Source of the DNA: Sympetrum striolatum
Taxonomy: Eukaryota > Arthropoda > Insecta > Odonata > Libellulidae
Assembly: GCA_947579665.1 (NCBI GenBank)
Contig: OX388351.1
Span: 60,272,939 to 60,336,938 of the forward strand
Length of the DNA: 64,000 bases
Reading direction: 5' to 3'
The notes beneath the pieces were generated by a model. That model made no database searches. It had not been told where the DNA came from and worked only from the letters and a program-made list of their open reading frames with translations. Of this stretch, positions 23,174 through 33,600 are shown in pieces; within the stretch, counting starts at the first letter, position 1; every line of letters starts with the position of its first letter. The position numbers were made by a program, and so were the translations under genes.

Positions 23174-23691
23174 TCATCCTAAAAATATCAAGCTGTCTTC
23201 GTTGCTGCATTCATTTTCATCCCTAAGTTTTGTTGAAATACAGCTCCCCGATATATTACTTGCAGTTTTACCCATAAGAGATGTTCGCATCCCGCAAATG
23301 AAGTACCATCCAATCACAGGTAATAAGCATGCACGGAACTGTACTATTGGCTCCGATCTTGTACAAAGAAGCAGCACCCAAAAAACCTGGCGAGAAACAG
23401 CGATGTTAAGTATCAATTTAATGCAGCGAATGTGGCTCGTTACATCAGAATCTGAAGAATACTTGCCTGTAGATATGGTACAACGAATATCATTATCCAT
23501 ATAGGAAATGGTACATCTATGAGATGATGCCAAAAGTTCCCTTCTCCATGGCTATTATGGTATTTATTCACGTGCTCTAAGGCGTTTGACCTATACTGAT
23601 CAGATAACTCAAATAGATAATATACCGTTATGAGAGTGCCCAGTAAATAAAGGAAAAGCAGAAGCCAGGCAACTCTTTGCCTGAATTTCAT
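23174..23691 (-). CDS. LYSET: LYSET/TMEM251, lysosomal enzyme trafficking factor
   Basis: Two coding exons, 23467-23691 and 23174-23386 (minus strand), joined in phase 0, giving 145 residues. The vertebrate protein is a small Golgi membrane protein that retains GlcNAc-1-phosphotransferase, the enzyme that starts mannose-6-phosphate tagging. Seen: an N-terminal MKFRQRVAW followed by a hydrophobic helix (LLLFLYLLGTLITVYYLF), then ALEHV, then a second helix around PFPIWIMIFVVPYLQ. The second exon continues VFWVLLLCTRSEP, matching the family's conserved VPYLQ...CTR.DP order. The two halves lie in different frames, joined by an 80-nt intron with a GC donor. The C-terminal 25 residues are not obviously conserved. 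Its start is about 470 bp from the divergent SAMD15-like gene. Confidence 0.85.
23387..23466 (-). other. GC-AG intron in LYSET
   Basis: On the minus strand the exon ends CTACAG and the intron begins GCAAGT, ending 80 nt later at TCTCGCCAG before GTTTTTTGG. No GT donor at this spot restores the frame. With the GC donor the conserved VPYLQ/VFWVLLLCTR junction is formed exactly in phase 0. Apart from the C at +2 the donor (CAG|GCAAGT) is a perfect consensus, as is typical for GC-AG introns. Confidence 0.8.
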
Positions 23692-24164
23692 CTTTTGTGT
23701 GCTCCAAAAAGAAGCTCATCTTCTTTCACTTTTTAACATTAAACAATTTTAACATTTTCTCATTTTCTTTCGGTCGAGAGTGAAGGAATGAACTATCCCC
23801 GTAAGATCATCCTGCAATAAATACGTTTTTTTCTCATTATAGTTCATTTTTTATTGATAGATACAGAAACAGTGTCTATATTTTACATGCTAATTTTTGT
23901 TGTATATAAGTGGAAATAGTCACAGTAGCAATATAATGTAACAGAAAAATTGGTTTAAAGATAGAAGAAAAATTACCGGATTCCAAACAAAATAAAAGCA
24001 AAATGACTTTAAATTGTAATACAGAGGACCGGCTCTCCGAAAACCACTTTAGAAATTTCCTTGTCAACAATAAACACACTGTTGCCGTTTAGCATTACAT
24101 TGCTTACGTAGAATTACTTTACTTCATAAAATGAGCTGTAAAAATATACTTCCTCACCAACTCT
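23692..24164. promoter_or_regulatory. Shared upstream region of LYSET and SAMD15-like gene
   Basis: 473 bp separate the divergent start codons, so both promoters must lie here or within 5' UTR introns. No TATA box at a convincing distance was recognised. The assignment rests on gene arrangement only. Confidence 0.45.
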
Positions 24165-25680
24165 ATGGAGCCAGAGTAAATTTTCCTAATTGTTTGGACA
24201 TGATAGCACATCGCACCATTCGAAGACGGTGCGCAATTACCATTGCAGCTGTATAAGTGGCGGCTGTTTCGGTTGTAGCCGTAAGAAACGTTTCTAGAAA
24301 TCGTAATACTACATTAATCTCTGTATTTCTTTCAAATAGGGCTCCGTGGTTGAATACGTATAACCCTTTACCATTAGAAGGCGTTTGTACTGCAAAAGTA
24401 AATAAATTGCCTAATGTAAATTGCTGGACATGGTCAACCGAAGACGTAGGAGATTGGATTGCTGAAACAGTTGGTTTTCCTCAGTATAGGGTAATTATGA
24501 TTACGTCGGAAACTGCTTTTAGTCTTTTTCCTCATGAAAATAATAAAAAGTCATACATTCGTAAAATTCTTGTTTGTGGCCATCCGCACGTTTTCTATTT
24601 AGAATTTTTTATCAACATTAGGAATATTGAGGGAATACTTACCAAATTATTTTCTATTATCCCTTTCATAATGATTGTAAGAAAACATAATTGAATGTTA
24701 CTGATCATATCCCTATGTTTTTAGGTGATTGTAGTCAACTGACGATTGAGTAGCACTTTTGGGATGTCGGTTGAACTTCTCTTTGATTTATTCTTTAAAT
24801 TTTTGTTGCGGATAAATCATGTACCATAGGGAAAAGATTCATTTTTGTACTTAATTTTAACTATAGAGTTTGATGATAATAGATAAGGGTTGGGGTGTTC
24901 TATGTGAATGCTTCATTACTTAAACTGTGACTCATATGAATTGTCGACTAGCCTAAAATCAATTCTGCTTATTTTACATCTTAGCAGCAGACATAAAGTT
25001 GATTCGTTTAGAGACTTTATTAAAGAACACCTATTTTCTGTTGTCAAATACATAAAAAAATAAGTCGGAAATTGCTTGTTTTGATAGTGCCTGTTTTCAT
25101 ATACATTTACAGAAAATTCATTCATTTTATTACTCCAACAAAAGCAGGAATGTTTCATGAAAAATAACATTTCCGGAAGAAAATTAATCCTTGTCGATGC
25201 CAGCACATTGCCACAGTGGAACATCACGAAATTTGAAGATGTAAAAGTAAGACAAAAGCAAAGTACACCTGAGTTATATATTGATTTGTATTCACTCAAT
25301 AGACATAGAAATATACATCTTTCTCACAAAATATATATAATAATATATATGCATCTTCTTTTTGTCAGTAAAATCTTTAATGTTGGATTTATTTGGGCTA
25401 GAAAATAACAGCTGCAGTAAGCAAGTTATTAAATATACAGCCTGAGGTCTGGTCAAGGAGCATATCCCTACCACCAAGAGATATAGAAAGCCTTTTCTTA
25501 ATTTTCAAGCAGCCAACTGGAAATATTTATGTTAAGAAGTCACGAACTGAAATCCTTGAGGATACTGGATACTTAATCAAAAGGCCTGAGTTGACAACAA
25601 ATATGTGGGACCAGAGTTATTATGAGGTGCCAGATTTCCCCAAGGAAATTGTTGGGTTGTGGAGAAAAAAGAAAGTTTAA
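24165..25680 (+). CDS. SAM-domain protein, SAMD15-like
   Basis: Well-supported coding exons are 24340-24490, 25148-25246 and 25402-25680. A short first exon 24165-24175 (ATGGAGCCAGA, then GTAAAT) is tentative but gives the correct phase; the total would be 180 residues. The SAM domain reads WTWSTEDVGDWIAETVGFPQYR, split by an intron, then ECFMKNNISGRKLILV, then LPQWNITKFEDVK. The ISGRKLI and NITKFEDVK pieces are characteristic of the SAMD15 type. The C-terminal part continues through a segment with WSRSISLPPRD and a conserved-looking YYEVPDFP before a basic end. SAM domains mediate protein or RNA interaction; the function of SAMD15 is not established. The 3' end (AATAAA at 25747) faces XRCC4 tail-to-tail, 132 bp between stop codons. 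Confidence 0.8.
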
Positions 25681-25812
25681 ACAAAAATACATTTATTAAA
25701 ATTCTTCACATCAAATTTAAAATCCTTCCAACAAAATTGCAAAAATAATAAATAATTTTCATTACATATAGAATCTATTTTTACATAAATAATTTGAGAA
25801 TAGAAAAGGTTT

Positions 25813-27379
25813 TTACATGTCATTCAACAAATCTTCAATACTGTATTTTCCAGGATATTGCTGTAAATTTTGGGCAGGGCTTTTACTTTCTGTTGTTTTT
25901 GCTTCCTTGTTGTTGCCTTCATTCGTCCTGTTTTGATGATCTGAGTGAGACGAGTCCTCACTTATGTCCTCAAAATCAATATTTTGTAGAGCTTTTACTG
26001 GAGAACCTAATTTCCTGATTTTTGAAGCGGAAGGAGCCATGCCCTCTTCATCTGTATCTATTTCAGTATCGCTACCATATTCATCTCTTTCTGCTTCTTT
26101 GGCCTCAAACTCTTCTTCTGATTCCATTTCTTTGTCATTCCCACTTATATTTGCATCTTGAGCTTTCTTCGCATCTCCATTTCGTTTACCTAAAAATAGA
26201 AAACAGCATGAGACATCCATAAAAATGAATGTCACCAATGAAAATTAAGTAAAATATTTGTGCATTTATCTTCAGCTCACAATTCTAATAAAACATTTAT
26301 GTCATAGGTTTGGTGTTAACCCTAAAACACCAAAAGATCATTGTAAAATATTTTTAATTTAATATTTTATAATAACCAATGAAACCCAAAATACATGCAT
26401 TCATGAAATTTCTCAATCCAAACTTTTAAATATATATGATCAAATTCTTAAGACTTGGTAATCTTTTGCATCATTGGTTCACATTTCTATCACCATGAGG
26501 ATCTTGCCGAGGGTGTCTAACGTCAATAATAATCTAATTAATAAGTCTAATCTGTGCCACATCTTTATTGCTCTGCCAGACTGACCTTTTCCCAGTTCTT
26601 TCTCTAGCATCTGTATTTTCTCCTTTTTCGCATTGAGTAAACAGGTGAATTTTGAATATAAAGTTTCTTCCATCTCATTTTTTGAAGACACAAGTTTATC
26701 CACTTCTGCTTGCAGACTTGCGTTAACTGTAATTAACGTCGATTAAGTAGAGAATAAATTACTTCAAGCTAACATATGACATTTAATACATTACCCATTT
26801 TGAGGTTTGAATTTTCTTTTTCCAACTCCTTTGTACTTTTCTCCAAAGATATATTTTGGTGCAGCATTAATTCGATCACTACATCGGTGACATGAGATAT
26901 AGAAGCCTTGAGAGTAAAAGAAAGCGATTTACTTCACTGCTAATCAAATTAAATTTTCTAAGTCTTAGCCATTACCTTCTCTAGAAGTACACAGCCATAT
27001 TTAACTTTAATGTCTTCGCATATTTTTTTCCAAGTGAATTCGGTCCCATGGAGTGAATAGGTAAAGTCTTTACTTCCCTCGTTAGTTGTTAAAGCCCTCT
27101 TAGTTTCTGAGATATATTCCATCGGCTGAAGAGGAGTTCCGCTACTCATTGACTTAACTGCATCAGGTGAAATCTGAAATTATCATATCAATGATGTGAG
27201 ATCATCAACTCATCACATATGAGAGTTTTGTGAATTTGAAGACGAACATTTTTCTCCCATGCATTTCCTCGATGTATGATTTTTAAAGAGAAGCTACTGT
27301 CATCCCAGTGAGAAAACACGGTAGCTGTCTCATCTGGAATATTTCCCAAGGGAAGTTTACAAACAAAAGATTCCTTCAT
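25813..27379 (-). CDS. XRCC4: XRCC4, DNA ligase IV cofactor
   Basis: Five coding exons (minus strand): 27217-27379, 26976-27157, 26795-26906, 26586-26726 and 25813-26189; 324 residues, close to the 334-336 of vertebrates. XRCC4 binds and stabilises DNA ligase IV in non-homologous end joining and forms filaments with XLF. Seen: an N-terminal head-domain pattern (SFSLKIIHRGNAWEK, ISETKRAL, GTEFTWKKI); a long coiled-coil stalk (LEKSTKELEKENSNLK, then EEFLYSKF-like METLYSKF and LLNAKKEKIQMLEKEL), which is the ligase IV binding region; and an acidic, Ser-rich tail ending SIEDLLNDM, like the vertebrate PEDLFDEI. Start: ATG 27379 is the first after an in-frame TAG. The first intron (27158-27216) is only 59 nt with a weak donor (ATAT|GTGATG), so that junction is the least certain. 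Confidence 0.85.
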
Positions 27380-27629
27380 CTTCACACGGAGCTATAACGA
27401 AGTTTCCAGGTAAATATATTTTCATTGAGTTATGACAATATCTCCATTTGGCGCGAGTGAAAACTTTTAGATATAACATTGCGCTTAGCGCGCTTAGTTA
27501 GTCCACTTAGATTAGAATCTGGGTAACTTCAGTACCGGTAGATGACTCGAGTGAATCATTACAATCATTCATGTAGCTCATGTTTGCTGCTGGATATCGG
27601 AAAACTGTAGGTGTATTAGGGCCGAAATA
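27380..27629. promoter_or_regulatory. Bidirectional XRCC4/PPP5C promoter region
   Basis: Only 250 bp separate the divergent start codons of XRCC4 (minus) and PPP5C (plus), so the two genes very probably share a bidirectional promoter. The segment has a GCGC-containing part at about 27450-27492 (GGCGCGAG, TTGCGCTTAGCGCGCTTAG), locally less AT-rich than the surroundings. No TATA box was recognised. Confidence 0.55.
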
Positions 27630-30600
27630 ATGACCTCTAATGGTGAATCGAAGGCAGAAATTAGCCCGGAAGAGGCCGAGAAAGCGGAAAAAATGAAGGA
27701 GATGGCCAATACTCGCTTTAAAAGTAAGTAAGAATCTTTTTTCTGTTATTACTATTCTGTTGAGTATAGTCATGCCGCTTTCTGTATCTACTGATATTTT
27801 TCGTTATATTTTATCGTATATTTGTAAATATACTCTACAGACTTCATTTTAGTTTTTGGGTATCTTGTTCTTTGGAAGTATAATCTTAAAGAGTTCCCGA
27901 CATGTTGTTACATATCTAGTTAACTTTTTCGATCTCGGTTCATTTTATCAGTAAAAATTGTTAACGTATTCTTTTCCAGACCAAAATTACACCGATGCAA
28001 TAAATTTATATACATCAGCAATAGAAATTAATCCTAACGTCGCCGTTTACTATGGGAACAGAAGCATTGCACATTTGAAGACGGAGTCCTTTGGTTATGC
28101 ATTAAGTGATGCTTCTAAAGCCATTGAGTTGGACAAGACTTATGTAAAAGGATACTATCGTAGAGCTGCTGCTTATATGTCGTTGGGAAAATTTAAGTTG
28201 GCTCTTAAAGACTTCGAAGCCGTACGTGTACAGTGCATGTTCTTAGTCGAATATTCTCTCCAGATTAGTGATATCTTAACAATTCTTTTTATAAATTTGC
28301 TTTCCAGGTAACTAGAGCTCGTCCAAATGACAAGGATGCGAAATTAAAATTTACAGAGTGTGGCAAAATCGTTAAAAAAATTGCTTTTGAAAAAGCCATT
28401 TCGGTTGATGATACTAAGAAGAATATAGCAGATTCAATAAATCTAGACCAAATGGGTAAGTGGTAACGGTTTTAAATTGTTCTCATAGAAAGTATCTATG
28501 TGTAGTGCTTGTTGAGTCCTTTCTTTATCTATGAATATAGTATATCTATGAGTATATTTTTCAAATTATCGATTTGGTAAAGAATGACAAATAATTAGAT
28601 TATGATTTTAAGTCATCCTATGTAGTCATTGAATCGTGCCATGGTTTTGTATTATAAATGTGTAATGTTGAAAGATGCTCATTTTTAGAGGCACAGGACT
28701 GTTAACTGATGCTGTTTTTCTTTCATCATTATATATTGATTTTATTGGGTCTAGCTCTGAATGTTATTTGCCTTTGCCAGAATTTCAGGGTAAATTTTGT
28801 ACCTCATTTTTCAGAAAACTATCACTAATTTTGTTTCTTTTGTTCAGTTATTGAAGATGATTATTCTGGCCCAAAACTAGAAGATGGAAAGGTGACATTA
28901 GAGTTTATGGAAGCTTTAATGGAATGTTATAAAAATCAAAAGAAACTTCATAAGAAATATGCCTACAAGGTATGGTATACTAAGTTGCTTCATAGTTAGG
29001 GAGACCTTATAAAAAATTCTCACTTATGTTTGGCTTTAATAAATCATTTATATTACAGATCCTGTTAGATATTAAGCAATGGTTTATGTCTCAACCATCT
29101 ATGGTTGACATAACAGTACCAGATGATGAAAAATTCACTATATGTGGGGATATACATGGTCAATTTTATGACCTAATGAATATATTTGAATTAAATGGTC
29201 TACCTTCGGAAAGCAACCCTTATGTATCCTTTGAAATACTGATTGACTGTGGAATTCCATCTAGTTTATTGACATATTTGTTTACAATATTAATTGTTGT
29301 GTTGTCATGCCTTACTAACAGTTATTATTACCATGCAATTTTAAGTTTTGCTCATCTATTGCACACATTTATTTTTTATGAATTAAAATTTTTTTGCTTC
29401 AATGTTACTTAATTGAATTAATGAAAATTAGTTGTATAATTTCGTGGAGGAATAGTCATTCTAAACGTGGAAACAATTTGTTATCATTTCTGAGCGCATT
29501 CATAGAAAGCAGTCATGCTGTTTCAACATGTTTTATGTAATTGGCCCAATTTTTCTGTGTATTCCAACTCGATTAGCAAATTTTTGTCATCTTAAAAAAC
29601 CTAAAAAACTATAATTACGTATGATTTTTGCCATTTTTTCTTTGCCTGATGGTATATGGTCTCATTATTGAGCTAATCACAAGGAGACAATTATGAGACC
29701 AAGTATGTTAATTCTTGTCTTATTTAGGGTACGTATAGGTCAACCATTAATAAGAAACTGAGAATATAAATAAAATGCGGCAGACAAGTTTTCAATATTA
29801 TAAAATACTTTTAAGGGCAATGAATAGAATACTTTCATTCGTTATTCTTTTATTCACTAACTTCATACACTAATATTGCCTCAATTACTCCTCAATAAAT
29901 TTCAGTTGCAGTCAGTGTTCTTTTAGCTCATCCAGGTTTTGCTGCAACGCAAAAGTGCAGCTCAAAGATGCCTCTATGTTATGAATGTAATTTTCACTTA
30001 TTTCAGCCACCACTCATGTTATTTCAATAAGTGGTATAATACATATCCCTCGCTTGTTGATATCTCCTTTAAAAATTGAATTTTTTTCCATTGGTTGTTT
30101 TAAAAAAGAGATTAGAGAACCTGTAGAAAAAAATTCAATTAGTCCATCCAGCATCTGCATTCTTTGGGAACCAGTAAAGTTTTGGGGCTGTAAATTTGTT
30201 ACATTCTCTTGTAGAGGTATTTGGATGAGTTTTTCATAATTATTCAATGAATTATCTTTTAACCGTGAATGTATAATAATTTTTGTAAATTATTGAGTAC
30301 AGTCGTAAATTCATAAAATTTTCTGATAAACCTGGTTTCTTTTAGAATAGGAAATTTATGGCTTACATCAGATTCACTTGTCTCTTAATCCTTTCGCGCC
30401 GAAGCCTCTCGAAGGAAAATACTTCTCCTGCTACGGGTTGCTTGAAATTTTTTTTACATCTGTGTACGGAGCTCTCTGGGCAGGAGGAATCGCACAGGTA
30501 TATCTTTCAACCGTTTTGGAACCCCGTACAGCGGGACACCGTCCCTTCCCCAGGCTTCTCGGCTCAACCCTTCAACCCTCGGCAGCCCCTCTCCCAGCAG

Positions 30601-33600
30601 GTTGCTGCTATAAATTATATACATTAGCATTGGTTTTTTAAATAATCCTTTGCTGTATGCTCCAAAAATATATAATTTAAAATGAATTTGTAATGTTATT
30701 CTGAGCGTTTGACAATTTTAAACAACATTCTGGCGTTATTTTTAACGAATTTAATTTTTATCTATTATTTCTGCAAATTATGACTTATCAAGTATTATAT
30801 ATTATATTATCAAGTATTTCTCCGATTACTAACTGCAAAATCATATTTCCCATCCTTATTTTCATCCGGGCTTTAAACGTAGTCTTTTCTACAATTATGT
30901 ATTTTTCACCATTGATATATGTACACACAAACTAAATAGAGCACTGAAGTGAAACTCCGTTACTATTAACGCTAGAATTACGTTTGAAATTTGCTCAGGC
31001 TAGGCGAAAAAGAAATAATTCATTTCTAAGTTAAAAATTTTGTTGCATGCAAAAAATCATTTCAAATATGATAAATAAACCGTGGATTCAGGCAGCAATG
31101 AGGGCCACTAATGAGGCGAAGGGTCGAGCTCATTGTCTAGGAAAGGTTGTGAGCTCTCCCTAAGCTGGGTCGCAAGGGTATACTGCATACCTTGGATTAT
31201 TGCTTCCCCAGCGGTCACTTCCCTTCCCTCGCGTCGGCAATAGCCGACATTCGGTGTTTTGCGTTGGTTTTTCTCCATCGGCAATAGCCGACATTCGTTC
31301 GTTTGCGTAGAAAAATTCACGATGGCTATAGCCGACGCTAGGTGCGAAAGGGTTAAACATTGGTTATGCTGTTCTTCTGCATGTCATACATTACAATATT
31401 TGGTATGGAAGTTAAGATCTTATCTCTCAGGTTTTGAATATTTTTTAAATCTCTTATGTGATGGACTGAAATTTCCCTCCAAAAGAATATACAAAAGAGA
31501 GTTGAGTTTGAGTTACGAAAGTATTGAATCTGATTATTTGTATTATATTCTTCCTTCATGTTTTTCTTTCATCCATATTATGAGTTTTGAAACATTTTCT
31601 TAACTGTTAAATAGCTTTTTAATGGTGATTTTGTTGATCGAGGCTCCTTTTCAGTAGAGTGTATTTTCACACTCTTTGGGTTCAAGTTGCTGTATCCTAA
31701 ACATTTCTTCATGTCAAGAGGTAAGTTTGTATTTCTTCACTTGCCTATATATTTAGAAGTATATTATATGTTTTGTTGTATTTAAACTAGGTCGGTTTAA
31801 TATTGAACTTAGGATTTGTTATAAACTATACCAATTTATTTGGGGACAATTAAAAGGTTTTAAAAAAGTTATTTTTTTATTTGAGGTATTGAAAACAAGT
31901 TTTATAGAGATTTTGCCGGAGTACAAGTGGAAGAGCCCAATTGTCTGTGGAATATTTAAGTATCTTTCCTGGATTTTGATTAATAAGACTTATTTTAGAG
32001 TACAGTTTCCAAAAAATTTCCATCAGTTAGTTGTGTTAGGATCCTCCAAAATTTCAGACCTTGAAAATGTACTTCACATAGTTGATCAAAAGTAATTTAT
32101 TTTATTAGTAAGAAATTTCTGTGAAATTTGAATGATAAATGCATTTTGAGTTAATATGGTTTAACGGCAGATATTGTTTCAAAGTGTAAAGGCTTTCTTA
32201 AAAATTTTGAAGATATATTGTTGTATCCTTGCAAAGATAACAACAAAACTCTAACTGTTTTAAACCTTGTGGATTTATTGCTCTATTAATTTTGTTATAA
32301 CATTAATAACTCTTAATTAATCACAGAGCACACAATGGCTTCAATTGCATTGGGTTAGTCTCATTCTCTAACAACCGAACAGAAAAATAAATAGAATTTA
32401 ACAATAACATTAAAGAAACAAATAGCAACGAGTCTCTCTATATAACATATATAGTTAACTCTGGAGTATAAGGTATGATTCTTTGTTTGTATTTATTAGT
32501 TACATTTTCATGTAATATTTGGTTTAAATTAGAAATCCATCATTAGATGTTGCAAAGTTATGGTAGAGAATCATTGAAATGCTTCCCTCTTAATTAATTT
32601 ATTTAACAATATATTACAATTTGGTTGTCGTACCATGTTGTTGTCAATGCAAGAAAGAAACCTAAAAGCCTTTTTTAATCAACGTTTATTTGATTAATAG
32701 CCATTATCATGTAATATTTTTTTACTACCTCAGAATATTACGGTCTTTCTAGCAATTTCTCAGTAATATAAACTTTCCCTCTTCTATAATTGCATCTTAA
32801 GCTTTGCCTGCCCACTTGCTTAAGTTTTTTCCTGTATTTGCAGGAAATCATGAGAGTCAGACTATGAACCAAATGTATGGATTTGAAGGAGAAGTCAAAG
32901 TTAAGTACACTGACCAAATGTCTGAGCTTTTCACAGAAGTCTACAACTGGCTTCCCCTGGCTCATTGTATCAACAAACGGGTGCTAGTAAGTTTTCATTC
33001 TTTTAGAAAATATTTCCTTTTGACTCATCTGGATGAAAAAGTGTTCGTTGGGGTATTTAACTACATAGCAACCACTGGCAGTCTAATACAAAAACCAGCA
33101 TTGGAATTTGCTCCCTATTGTACCCAACTATTCTGTTGAGCAGTTGCTGCAAATAGTAATTTTTTAAATATATTTTTGGAGAAGTCACACTAAAAGTAAA
33201 AGGGATAAATAGTGATAGCAGTGAGAGACCATCACTGAACATGATGTATCCCAGTCTGCTCAACAGCCCACCAAATGCTCTGATTCCTGCCTGATTAGTT
33301 TAATATGCTAATTACCATATTTGACGGCATATAAGACGCACCCTCATTAAGTTGGCCCCTCACAAGGAAAAAAAGTTTTAATAGTCCATGCGAAAGCGCG
33401 GTACCACAATAACTTAAAATATAGTTTCTTTTAGTTATCACGTTTCCTAAAAGCCAAATATTAACACAATCATTGAATGCAATTATGAAATAGGTAGTAT
33501 AGACCATCTGGGCTAGAAATAGCATTCAGTATTGAAAGTTAACCTGTGGAGGTTGAACCTTCACATATAAGACACTGGGAAATTTTTCGAGACATAATTT

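Noticed and set aside
23136..23504. Plus-strand ORF of 122 codons over LYSET
   Set aside because: Antisense shadow; the minus strand has the conserved membrane protein with matching splice junction.
25794..26222. Ser-rich plus-strand ORFs near 25794-26222
   Set aside because: They are the complement of the acidic XRCC4 C-terminal exon.
30014..30247. ORFs on both strands around 30014-30247
   Set aside because: AT-rich intronic sequence of PPP5C with no domain and no splice support.
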